Of a DNA stretch of 27,197 nt, positions 14,592-22,054 are shown one piece after another. How positions within the stretch are numbered: position 1 is the first letter of the stretch; each line of letters opens with the position of its first letter. Under the pieces are notes generated by a model. It was given only the letters and a program-made list of their open reading frames with translations, ran no database searches and was not told the origin of the DNA. The translations under genes and the position numbers were made by a program. This DNA is from JBCAWW01 sp039024315 (GTDB taxonomy: Bacteria > Bacteroidota > Bacteroidia > J057): contig JBCCQN010000110.1 in assembly GCA_039024315.1 (NCBI GenBank), forward strand, positions 1 to 27,197, read 5' to 3'.

Positions 14592-15344
14592 ATGGAACGT
14601 ATCAAATATATTCGCCAATTATTAGCAAATGGACATCTCAAAGCAGCCATTGAACAGCTAAATCAAGCCCTAGAAGATACACGTCTCGCCGATTCTAGCC
14701 TCATGTTGTTGGCTAGATACAATCGGCTGCAAAAAGAAATAAATGACGGGGTCGTTGCGCGCCCAGACCATGTCGTATCTACCAACCAACTCCTAAACGC
14801 GGTTACCTCTCTAACCAAAGATTTAGGCTCTGACTATCCAAATAAAGCTAAACAAATAGTAGAAGCATCCGAACCAGCTCCCGACCCCATCACAAGTATA
14901 AAACAAGAAAGCGGTAATCAAGCTGGGCCTAGTTATCATTTTCATGCCCCTGTAGGAAGTGTCAACCCTAACAATCAGGGACACATCGTACAACATATAG
15001 ACCAGAGTCAAAACCAGAGCAATATCGAGATACAGATTGTGCAACAACTCCCGCAGATTAGATCAATGGTTCAAGCAAGTAAAGATGCGGGTATATTTGA
15101 TGAAGATGCTTGTAGCGAAATCATTGAAATTTTGGATGATGTCGAAGAAAATCCCGTCCCCAAAAATGAAAAACAGAGCAAAAAATGGAAACGTTGGTTA
15201 GGGAAAGCTACAGAAGCAGCAAGTAAAATTCTCCAAGGTAGATTAGAGAAAGGAGCAGATACCGTAGTAAGTGAGGGAGTAAAGAAATGGTTAGGGGATG
15301 GAGGATTAGAGCTATTAAGTAATTTTGTTGAACAATTGGCTTAG
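14592..15344 (+). CDS. Effector-associated domain (EAD11-like) protein
   Basis: 250 residues from ATG 14592 (an in-frame GTG lies 6 bp upstream). Residues 1 to about 79 form a compact all-helical domain with YIRQLLANGHLKAAIEQLNQAL and LMLLARYNRLQKEINDG. It matches my memory of EAD11, one of the small adaptor domains of bacterial conflict systems described by comparative genomics. A Pro/Asn-rich linker has short strand motifs (YHFHAPVGSVNPNNQG, HIVQHIDQSQNQ) often seen between adaptor and effector parts. The C-terminal 110 residues are helical and basic (KQSKKWKRWLGKATEAASKILQ) and end in a hydrophobic helix (GGLELLSNFVEQL). No catalytic motif is visible. EADs pair with a second protein that carries the same domain; none is in this window. 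Confidence is good for the gene and moderate for the domain. Confidence 0.78.
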   Translation: MERIKYIRQLLANGHLKAAIEQLNQALEDTRLADSSLMLLARYNRLQKEINDGVVARPDHVVSTNQLLNAVTSLTKDLGSDYPNKAKQIVEASEPAPDPITSIKQESGNQAGPSYHFHAPVGSVNPNNQGHIVQHIDQSQNQSNIEIQIVQQLPQIRSMVQASKDAGIFDEDACSEIIEILDDVEENPVPKNEKQSKKWKRWLGKATEAASKILQGRLEKGADTVVSEGVKKWLGDGGLELLSNFVEQLA

Positions 15345-15489
15345 TCCTGTAAATAATTAAATAATCGGACTTCCTAAGTAAGCTTGCCTTGTAGCCTAAT
15401 CGTTTCTGTAAGTTAAGTATAGAGTAAATAGTATGCCGTACAGAGAAAAAAGGCTTTGATGGACTGCATAGAGCTATTCTCCTCGGTCT

Positions 15490-15782
15490 TAATGCTGAAT
15501 ACTCTTGTCAAACTCATGCCTAGGCACTAAGGCCTCAGGAGAAATCTATGAGTCTAGGCCTAGCTTACCTTAGGTGCCAATTTGTTCTTCACTTTATCTG
15601 ACGCTAATGCTAAGCGTTGAGGCAAAGTGATTCGGTTTTTGTTCGACGGGCTTTGTATGTATTTCGCCCCTTACTCGGGGAACGCTTGACTCCATAGCTA
15701 GGCAATTGCTAGTGAAGAGGGCATATTGCCATAGATACTTGATGATTTTCTTGAGAAGGTATCTAGTAGCAAAAGCCCCCAA
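15490..15782 (-). pseudogene. Decayed copy of the tandem membrane-protein family at 18701-20400
   Basis: Minus-strand translation from 15782 aligns without gaps to the 281-residue protein from its fourth helix on: MGAFATRYLLKKIIKYLWQY against FGAFAALYFFYKVIQRIWQY, then SVPRVRGEI against NVPRLGAEI. The similarity continues through two in-frame stops (15594-15596 and 15570-15572), each at a Gln codon of the intact copy. A frameshifted trace (TRVF against RRVF) follows near 15500. N-terminal helices and most of the C-terminal domain are missing. It begins 11 bp past the end of the T9SS propeller gene, so a duplication or insertion followed by decay is likely. Confidence 0.85.
15667..15687 (+). 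repeat. Hairpin-AACGCTT element, copy 11 (in pseudogene)
   Basis: Stem CCCC/GGGG, loop TTACTC, then AACGCTT. It is at the same alignment position as copies 12 and 13 in the intact paralogues, so it was present before the duplications. Confidence 0.65.
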
Positions 15783-15792
15783 TCACATTCCT

Positions 15793-17724
15793 CTATTTTA
15801 GGAGTCGAACTTTGGCCGAAAATTGGTCTCCACTCTTTAGTTGCCCCCTCAAGAGGTAAAAACCACCAACCAGCTCAGAGACATCAATGACGGCCTCGTA
15901 GCCTTCTACTGATACCTGCTTTTGGAGGGTCCCATCCAACGCATAGATTGCAACAAAGTCAATGCTACTAGCTGGGCTTGTAGAGAGTTTGATACTGTCT
16001 TTGCTAGGATTAGGAAAGAGAGAAACGTTCACCGATGTAGGTGAAAGCTCAAAAATGGAAGTGCTAATGTCATTGACGGCAAAGGTCTTGACACAAAATG
16101 GATTTGAAGTCGGGACAAAGTTTACCCCAAAGGCAACGCCAAACTGAGATTCGTTGACAAAAAGGTAATCCTGCCCATCGACTGCAGAGAAATACACCCC
16201 AGAGCAATCGTTGATACCGGTGATGTAATTGCTATTGGTGCCTGTCGTGGGATCAGTTAATTCTATGCGATGCACGATGCCGTTCCAACCAGGGGTAAAG
16301 ACATCATTCTCTGCATAAAAGATCGTATTGGAGCCAGCCCAAGTCATGCCATCGGCATTCACCGCGCTAGAACCATCGATGGCTTGAGTACCTGTCAAAC
16401 TTACCATGGAAGCCACGCCTGCGGTACCGTCCACATTTTGAGGGACAAACCAAAGGGCGCCAGCATGCGCTACATAAAAGCCATCGACACGGTTCCAAAC
16501 CATGCCGCCGGTACCAAAGACACCATCGGTCCACTGAGCATCATCAGCCCAAGTAGATACAGTATTATCGCTAGGATCAATTTTGATAATTCGAGTATCG
16601 GGTCCAATGTCGCCGACAAAATAGTTTCCATCATTATCAATATCGATTGCATTACCGACACAATTGGCGGGTAGATCCCAAGCGTTCGTCAGATTTCCAG
16701 TGCTCAAATCATAAGCATTTACTTTACCAGATAAGGCATTGGCAGGATTAAAATCATAGGGCTGATTGGCAATAGATAAGAGCAGATTATTGACACTATC
16801 GACTCTTAAGCCCCAAGCAGAGCTATAAACATCCGTTGCCGGTGGCACAAATTCGCTAATCTCGCCAGTGCTGAGATTCTTTCTGGTGATCGATCCGTTG
16901 AAATAATGCGAGGTATAAAGAAAGCCATCATATTCTGTAACGTCTTCGGGGAAGGCATTTTGACCAATATCGTTGCATGATGCATCTAAGCTACCCTTGA
17001 CCGGATTGTGAATCGCCCCATAAACATTGATGGGATAGTTTTGCAAAAATCCAGTGGCCAAATAGGCATTGACAAAATTAGTGTCTGCATTTACGGCTGC
17101 ATAGCTTTGCGCGTCCTTGTAAACCGTCATCCCGACCACCACATTGGTATCAGAAAGCGAACGCCATTGTACCTCGCGCACAAAATTATTTTGAGCCGCC
17201 AAAACAGCCAGATAGGCATCTCTTTTGGACTCATAATCCGCCTGATCAAAATTAGTATACTGGGACAAATCTCTCACAGCTACTTCCCATACCTCGCCCG
17301 TACCTAAATTGGCAAAATCGGCGAGATCTACGGTTTCATTAGGGTCAAGTGGCTGTAAAACTTGGAAGGTGATGAAATCAAAAGTGGCAAAAAAAGCATT
17401 GGCGACCTGCCCACTCGTTGCATTGCCAATGGTTTGAAAAGTAGTAAAATCGGCGAAGGAGGTTAGCCCCACAAAAACACTATCTACAGGGAGTCCTGAA
17501 TTGGTAAACTCAAAAAAAGGTTGAAACTCCCGATCTGTAATCGTACCCGCCTCTGCCTCTAAGAGAGCAACATAAGCATCTCGCTTTACCTTAAAGTCGT
17601 CAAGGTCTTGCCCCGCCTTGAGTCTCCTGATGGGTAATACATAAACATTATCCGTATTAACTTGGGCTAGAGCGGTTCCGCCAAATAAAAAGATGCCCAA
17701 AAAGCATAAAATATTGATTCGCAT
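15793..17724 (-). CDS. Secreted beta-propeller protein with T9SS sorting domain
   Basis: 643 residues. A signal peptide (1-20, ending ALAQ) is followed by two copies of an alpha/beta unit of about 95 residues. The first has VYVLPIRRLKAGQDLDDFKVKRDAYVALL and the second EVWEVAVRDLSQ with DYESKRDAYLAVL, like dimeric alpha-beta-barrel (ABM-type) domains. A propeller of SMP-30/NHL character covers about 235-540 (repeats with DIDNDGNYFVGDIG, GMVWNRVDGFYVAHAGALW, NADGMTWAGSN). The last 85 residues are a type IX secretion C-terminal domain (SLFPNPSKDSIKLS, DVSELVGGFYLL). It is thus exported to the cell surface or medium. The ligand or substrate is unknown. It lies 85 bp downstream of an AraC regulator on the same strand. 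Confidence 0.9.
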   Translation of the reverse strand: MRINILCFLGIFLFGGTALAQVNTDNVYVLPIRRLKAGQDLDDFKVKRDAYVALLEAEAGTITDREFQPFFEFTNSGLPVDSVFVGLTSFADFTTFQTIGNATSGQVANAFFATFDFITFQVLQPLDPNETVDLADFANLGTGEVWEVAVRDLSQYTNFDQADYESKRDAYLAVLAAQNNFVREVQWRSLSDTNVVVGMTVYKDAQSYAAVNADTNFVNAYLATGFLQNYPINVYGAIHNPVKGSLDASCNDIGQNAFPEDVTEYDGFLYTSHYFNGSITRKNLSTGEISEFVPPATDVYSSAWGLRVDSVNNLLLSIANQPYDFNPANALSGKVNAYDLSTGNLTNAWDLPANCVGNAIDIDNDGNYFVGDIGPDTRIIKIDPSDNTVSTWADDAQWTDGVFGTGGMVWNRVDGFYVAHAGALWFVPQNVDGTAGVASMVSLTGTQAIDGSSAVNADGMTWAGSNTIFYAENDVFTPGWNGIVHRIELTDPTTGTNSNYITGINDCSGVYFSAVDGQDYLFVNESQFGVAFGVNFVPTSNPFCVKTFAVNDISTSIFELSPTSVNVSLFPNPSKDSIKLSTSPASSIDFVAIYALDGTLQKQVSVEGYEAVIDVSELVGGFYLLRGQLKSGDQFSAKVRLLK

Positions 17725-17809
17725 AGCAAACTTATTAGGGTTATAGGTTGCTGCAAATTTCTGGAGGGGAGTTTTGGATAGCGATACACAATCCTGACTC
17801 TATGATGCA

Positions 17810-18664
17810 TTATTCTGCATAGGTAGTACGAAACTGCTCAGGACTCAGTCCCGTCCGTTTTTTGAAGATTCTTGAGAAGTAATATGGGCTTTCGTAGCCT
17901 AGTTGGAAGGCAATTTCTTTGACAGATTTTTCATTGAAGCAAAGCTCTCGTTTGGCTTCTAGTGTGATGCGTTCGATGATATAATCAGCGGCTGTTTGAC
18001 CCGTCACTGATTTGACGGTTTCGCTGAGCTTACGCTTGGTGATTTGTAGATGCTCAGCATAAAACTCGAGATTTTGGTGCTCATAATAGTGATGGTCCAC
18101 CAGTTCGATAAAGCGTTGGAAAGGCCTCCGAGTGGTAACAAAAGAGTTGCTTTTTGGTAGCTTCTGGATTTGTCCTTCAAGATGATTGAGCAAAGCAAGC
18201 ATCAGATTTTGCAGGATGAAGGTTTGATTTTGATTGAGATCATTATCCTGTTCTTTCATTAACAGCTCGAAATAGTAGATAATGGCTTGCACTGCCTTCT
18301 CTTCGATAGGAATCAAAAGTTTTCGTAGCGCAATCGCATACTGCAGGAGGCCGTTTAATAGTTCTTTTTGCGGAGGAGAAAAAAACTCGGCCTTAAACAA
18401 AATCGCATATCCAGATAAGTCTTGATTCTCTTTCTCCCAATGAACAGAACCGCTTGGGATCAAGACGATTTGGTTTTTTTTGATCTCAAAGTCCTCAAAA
18501 TCAATCTCTTGCTTACTTTGACCAGCTAATATGAAGTGGATAGAGAAAAAATTATGGCGATGTCTATCGGCTTGCTTTTTTCGATCCGCATCATCGATTT
18601 GATATTTGATGATTTCAATATTCAGCTTTTTGCCGTCCGGTCTTTCAAATTCTACCGTCTTCAT
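17810..18664 (-). CDS. AraC-family transcriptional regulator
   Basis: 284 residues. The N-terminal part (about 35-110) is a cupin-type sensing domain (RHRHNFFSIHFILAGQSKQEIDF, NQIVLIPSGSVHW). The C-terminal 100 residues hold the two helix-turn-helix motifs of AraC proteins (LQITKRKLSETVKSVTGQTAADYI and VKEIAFQLGYESPYYFSRIFKKRTGLSPEQFR). It is preceded 36 bp upstream by the tandem membrane-protein genes and followed by the T9SS propeller gene, either of which could be its target. No operator was identified. Confidence 0.95.
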   Translation of the reverse strand: MKTVEFERPDGKKLNIEIIKYQIDDADRKKQADRHRHNFFSIHFILAGQSKQEIDFEDFEIKKNQIVLIPSGSVHWEKENQDLSGYAILFKAEFFSPPQKELLNGLLQYAIALRKLLIPIEEKAVQAIIYYFELLMKEQDNDLNQNQTFILQNLMLALLNHLEGQIQKLPKSNSFVTTRRPFQRFIELVDHHYYEHQNLEFYAEHLQITKRKLSETVKSVTGQTAADYIIERITLEAKRELCFNEKSVKEIAFQLGYESPYYFSRIFKKRTGLSPEQFRTTYAE

Positions 18665-18700
18665 CCACCACCATTGTTGGGCAATTATTGATGCTCCAAG

Positions 18701-19546
18701 TTAAGCATTTACATAAATCAAAAATCTTGCTTCGTAGTCAATATCTGCCTTATACACGACCAATTCCCAATAGCAAGGATAGACAGGATCATAATCCGTG
18801 GGTTCGACTCCTTCCCTTGGGATCTGTAAAGCGAGGCCGGTGCGTGTCAATTCGTCAATGGTGGTCCTAGCCAAATGCTCATATTGAAAGACTCGTCTAA
18901 TCGCGCTTGATTTCCCCCCTCTTTTGCCTTGAGTTACTATTTTTTCTTTTACCTGCCTAAATGCAATGTCCACCTCAGGGCTATAGCGACTCAGTTTTTG
19001 TTCGATGAGTTTTACTTTTATTTCTGCCCCTAGTCGGGGAACGTTTGGGTCTATCGCAAGCGTGCTGTTTCCAAAACGAGTGTACTGCCATATCCGCTGG
19101 ATCACCTTGTAGAAAAAATACAAAGCAGCAAAAGCCCCAAAAAGTCCAAAGATCCCTCCAGCTACCCGTATGCCTACATCAGCAAAATTGATTGCCCCCC
19201 AAATCCCAAAATAGCCAATCAACCCCCAGACAATCGTTCCAATCAACTGCATGGGTAAGTATCGTAAAGGTTGATAAAGCAGTCCATTTTCCGCGTTCCA
19301 CCGCAGGGGAAAGAAAGAACGGGCGACTACCAAAATCACAGAAACCAAAATGACCTCAAGGGCCAATGGCCACCACGACAAAGGAAAAGACCAATCAATC
19401 GTCTCCCAGCTTATCGGAAGCGCGACCAGAAGGGCGATCAAAAATATAGAAAGCCCGATTATGACAAATAGGGCCATCCCCTTAGACAAAGCTCGACCAA
19501 GGAGTTTAGAGTTGTCTCGATCGAGAGGCATTTGTGGAGTACTCAT
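18701..19546 (-). CDS. Four-helix membrane protein with DUF3592-like C-terminal domain, copy 2
   Basis: 281 residues: four membrane helices in the first 155, then a soluble, strand-rich domain (FGNSTLAIDPNVPRLGAEIKVKLIEQ to IPREGVEPTDYDPVYPCYWELVVYKADIDYEARFLIYV). The pattern FGNS.L...P..G at the start and YWELEV..DY.A.F at the end resembles proteins annotated DUF3592; function is unknown. It is paralogous to the upstream 285-residue protein, whose stop overlaps its ATG (ATGA), and to the pseudogene at 15490-15782. It carries two repeat-element traces: antisense CCCC-loop-GGGG-AACG (19027-19046) and a sense degenerate copy that codes for RWNAENG. Confidence 0.85.
   Translation of the reverse strand: MSTPQMPLDRDNSKLLGRALSKGMALFVIIGLSIFLIALLVALPISWETIDWSFPLSWWPLALEVILVSVILVVARSFFPLRWNAENGLLYQPLRYLPMQLIGTIVWGLIGYFGIWGAINFADVGIRVAGGIFGLFGAFAALYFFYKVIQRIWQYTRFGNSTLAIDPNVPRLGAEIKVKLIEQKLSRYSPEVDIAFRQVKEKIVTQGKRGGKSSAIRRVFQYEHLARTTIDELTRTGLALQIPREGVEPTDYDPVYPCYWELVVYKADIDYEARFLIYVNA
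19027..19046 (+). repeat. Hairpin-AACGCTT element, copy 12 (antisense in CDS)
   Basis: Stem CCCC/GGGG, loop TAGTC, then AACGTTT. It is orthologous in position to copies 11 and 13 and codes for NVPRLG on the other strand. Confidence 0.6.
19287..19309 (-). repeat. Identical 23-bp block shared by paralogues, degenerate hairpin-AACGC element
   Basis: Identical over 23 bp to 20141-20163, although the flanking DNA has diverged. On the minus strand CCCC-TGC-GGTGG precedes AACGC, which fits a hairpin element with one mispaired stem position. It codes for RWNAENG. Confidence 0.5.
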
Positions 19547-20400
19547 TTTGTTACATAAATAAGAAAACGCGCTTGGTATTCAATATCTCCTTTGATCAGT
19601 TCGAGCTCCCAATAGGTAGGCTGGGTGCGGTGATAATGGGTAGGATTTGTGTTTTGAGTAGGGATTTCTAAGTCGATCCCTTGGGTGATCATCTGGCTGG
19701 GACTGACGGTTCCGGTCCATTCGTATAAGCGCTCACGAATCATCCGTACGGCCTTCTTCTTGCGTTTTTTCTTTTCTGGACGTTCTTGAATATTAGCAAA
19801 GCGAATTTGGATTGCTTCTGGGCTTTGGAGCAAATCTTTTTCGATGAGTTGGACTTTGATTTTTTCCCCTCTTCGGGGAACGCCACTAATGATCGCAAGC
19901 TGACTATTACCAAAACGGCGGTACTGCTGCCAATGCTTGAGAAATTGATAAAGGAAGTAAACTCCTGCATAGCCTGAGATCAGACCCATGATAGCAAAAA
20001 ATAGGCGTCGTGGCAGTTCTTCCCCAATTACAGGTTCTGCCAAAAAGAACCCTATGCAACAGCCAACACTAAAGATTGACCAAAAGATACCTGCGACCAA
20101 GGCCTTGAAACCCATTCGCAGGGGCTTATGCTGTAAACCGTTTTCCGCGTTCCACCGCAGGGGTAATAAACCAATTGCTAATAAGATAGTAGGGATCCCC
20201 AAAATAGACAGTAAAAAGAGCGGCCATAAGCTTTCGACTTCTCGCCAGTCAGGGGCCCTAAGTTCGTCTGCGCTAGTATAGATGATCAGGCCGATAAAAA
20301 GTGTGAGAAAGCAAAGGAAAAATACGCCGAGCCCTAATGGAATGTGGCCACGACCAACAAGTTTGAGGTCGTCTTTTTCTTTGTAACGTTGATTGATCAT
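19543..20400 (-). CDS. Four-helix membrane protein with DUF3592-like C-terminal domain, copy 1
   Basis: 285 residues, same layout as its downstream paralogue. There are four helices (GVFFLCFLTLFIGLIIYTS, LFLLSILGIPTILLAIGLL, IFWSIFSVGCCIGFFLA, FFAIMGLISGYAGVYFLY) and a C-terminal domain (FGNSQLAIISGVPRRGEKIKVQLIEK to YWELELIKGDIEYQARFLIYVTK). Identity between the two is highest around RWNAENGL and the C-terminal half. The insert RPEKKKRKKKAVR makes the middle strongly basic. The ATGA overlap with the downstream copy shows a co-translated tandem pair, possibly a heteromer. Function is unknown. Confidence 0.85.
   Translation of the reverse strand: MINQRYKEKDDLKLVGRGHIPLGLGVFFLCFLTLFIGLIIYTSADELRAPDWREVESLWPLFLLSILGIPTILLAIGLLPLRWNAENGLQHKPLRMGFKALVAGIFWSIFSVGCCIGFFLAEPVIGEELPRRLFFAIMGLISGYAGVYFLYQFLKHWQQYRRFGNSQLAIISGVPRRGEKIKVQLIEKDLLQSPEAIQIRFANIQERPEKKKRKKKAVRMIRERLYEWTGTVSPSQMITQGIDLEIPTQNTNPTHYHRTQPTYWELELIKGDIEYQARFLIYVTK
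19866..19884 (+). repeat. Hairpin-AACGCTT element, copy 13 (antisense in CDS)
   Basis: Stem CCCC/GGGG, loop TCTTC, then AACGCC. It occupies the same codon position (GVPRRGE) as copies 11 and 12. Confidence 0.55.
20141..20163 (-). repeat. Identical 23-bp block shared by paralogues (second copy)
   Basis: Partner of 19287-19309; codes for RWNAENG in the 285-residue protein. Confidence 0.5.
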
Positions 20401-20464
20401 GAAACCTGTGAGTGTGCCTTAAAGAGCCCAGAGTAAGGCCAAAAGTTGGAGCGTTCGGCAAAGG

Positions 20465-22054
20465 CTAAAACTGAAAATAGATAAACGGCTGAGCATCAGT
20501 AGAACGCATCTCTATCACCATCCAAATAATGAGGGCTACCGCAGCAGACTTTGCCAATATCGGCCAACGCAAAAATCGCTTATAAGTAAAAATATCGACG
20601 TCTTCTGGCAAAAAGTGGAGTAGATAACCTAAAAACATCAGTAGGAAAACTTCCCGATATCCGGTCAAAACAGGCCAAGCTTGCGACCACGAAATGTCTG
20701 TAAAAATGCGTTGGATCATGTCCATAGCAGCTCCGAAGCTATTGGCCCGGAAGAAAACCCAGCAAAGACATACAAAGTGGAAGGTCACAAATATGCCGAC
20801 CAAATGGCTAAAGATACTAATAGACAAAGACAGCCAACCTTGAGTCGCCCAACTCAAACGCGCGAAACGATCGCCGGGATTTTTGCTACGCTTGATGAGA
20901 TAGGAATCTACCTTGTCGAGTCCTTTGGAGAGGAGGTTTTGTAAACTGGTTTTGGTGTCTTTGAGCAGGCGATCTATCGTCAAAGCCACTCCATGCAAGG
21001 CTCCCCATACCACAAATTTCCAAGCAGCTCCATGCCAGAGTCCCCCCAAAAGCATGGTAATAAGCAGATTGACATAGGTTCGCCAGCGCCCTTTGCGGTT
21101 ACCTCCGAGAGAAATGTATAAGTAATCTCGCAACCAAGTGGAGAGAGAAATATGCCAACGACGCCAAAAGTCTTGTATGCTAGCCGACTGATAGGGAGAG
21201 CGAAAGTTGATCGGTAAGCGATATCCCATCAACAAGCCAATCCCAATCGCCATATCAGAATAACCCGAAAAATCGCCGTAGATCTGCATAGCGTAGCCGT
21301 AAACCGCCATGAGATTTTCGAAGCCAGAATAGCGCTCTGGTTCATCAAAGATACGATCAACAAAATTGACGGCGAGATAATCTGAAATAATTACTTTTTT
21401 GAACAGACCGCCACAAATCAATAAGAGAGCTCTTGCTAAATCTTCTTGACTGATCCGATGGTCTTGCTTGAGTTGGGGCAGGAAGTCCGCTGCGCGAACG
21501 ATCGGTCCGGCAACCAATTGAGGGAAAAAACTGACGTAAAAGCCAAAGTCAAGTATATTATCTACCGGCTGCAGCTTACCTCGATATAGATCGATAGAGT
21601 AGCTCAGCGTTTGGAAGGTGAAGAAGGAAATTCCGACAGGCAGAGCAATGTCAAAGGGATCAAACTCTGCTCCTGCCAAACCAGCAAAAGAATCAAAAAA
21701 GAAGTTGGTGTATTTGAAGATCGCCAACATGCCTAAGTTGGCGAGAATACTCATTTGAAGATAAAAGAGACGCTTTTTCTTATCCAGCGACTCGTGGATC
21801 TTGAAACCCAAAAAGTAATCTATGGCAGTAGATACAACCAGTAATACTACATGCCATCCACTACTTTTGTAATAGAAGAAGAGGCTAAAGGCGAGGACAT
21901 AAACGATCCGGATTTTACGTTGGTCAGCAATCAGCAAATAGATCCCAAAGAAGACCAAAAAGGTCGTCAGAAACAGCCCGCTGTTGAACATCATCGGGGC
22001 TGTGGGGTCAAAGACCAGTATGTTGCTGAGTTTATCGGCCAGCCAAGTAAGCAT
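20465..22054 (-). CDS. MBOAT-family membrane O-acyltransferase (AlgI/PatA-like)
   Basis: 529 residues and about ten or more membrane helices. VGISFFTFQTLSYSIDLYRGKL, FFPQLVAGPIVRAADFLPQL and FWRRWHISLSTWLRDYLYISLGGN are signature AlgI-type segments. His341 in GGLWHGAAWKFVVWGALHG is the expected catalytic histidine. I kept ATG 22054, because the lead FDPTAPMMFNSGLFL is usual for Bacteroidota homologues, although it overlaps the upstream gene by 23 bp; ATG near 21994 would avoid the overlap. Family members move acyl groups, commonly acetyl, across the membrane to cell-wall or exopolysaccharide acceptors. The partner LysM/SGNH protein upstream points to peptidoglycan or another envelope glycan as acceptor (inference). 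Confidence 0.95.
   Translation of the reverse strand: MLTWLADKLSNILVFDPTAPMMFNSGLFLTTFLVFFGIYLLIADQRKIRIVYVLAFSLFFYYKSSGWHVVLLVVSTAIDYFLGFKIHESLDKKKRLFYLQMSILANLGMLAIFKYTNFFFDSFAGLAGAEFDPFDIALPVGISFFTFQTLSYSIDLYRGKLQPVDNILDFGFYVSFFPQLVAGPIVRAADFLPQLKQDHRISQEDLARALLLICGGLFKKVIISDYLAVNFVDRIFDEPERYSGFENLMAVYGYAMQIYGDFSGYSDMAIGIGLLMGYRLPINFRSPYQSASIQDFWRRWHISLSTWLRDYLYISLGGNRKGRWRTYVNLLITMLLGGLWHGAAWKFVVWGALHGVALTIDRLLKDTKTSLQNLLSKGLDKVDSYLIKRSKNPGDRFARLSWATQGWLSLSISIFSHLVGIFVTFHFVCLCWVFFRANSFGAAMDMIQRIFTDISWSQAWPVLTGYREVFLLMFLGYLLHFLPEDVDIFTYKRFLRWPILAKSAAVALIIWMVIEMRSTDAQPFIYFQF

Noticed and set aside
16270..16674. 134-codon open frame on the plus strand
   Set aside because: Antisense to the propeller domain of the T9SS protein.
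20449..20475. GAGCGTTCGGC with a possible hairpin
   Set aside because: On the minus strand the stem would need GGC-TTT-GCC, but the sequence is GCC-TTT-GCC and does not pair.
21488..21502. CGC-TGC-GCG followed by AACGAT
   Set aside because: The hairpin fits but the tail departs from AACGCTT, and it lies in a conserved MBOAT segment (VRAADF); counted as chance.
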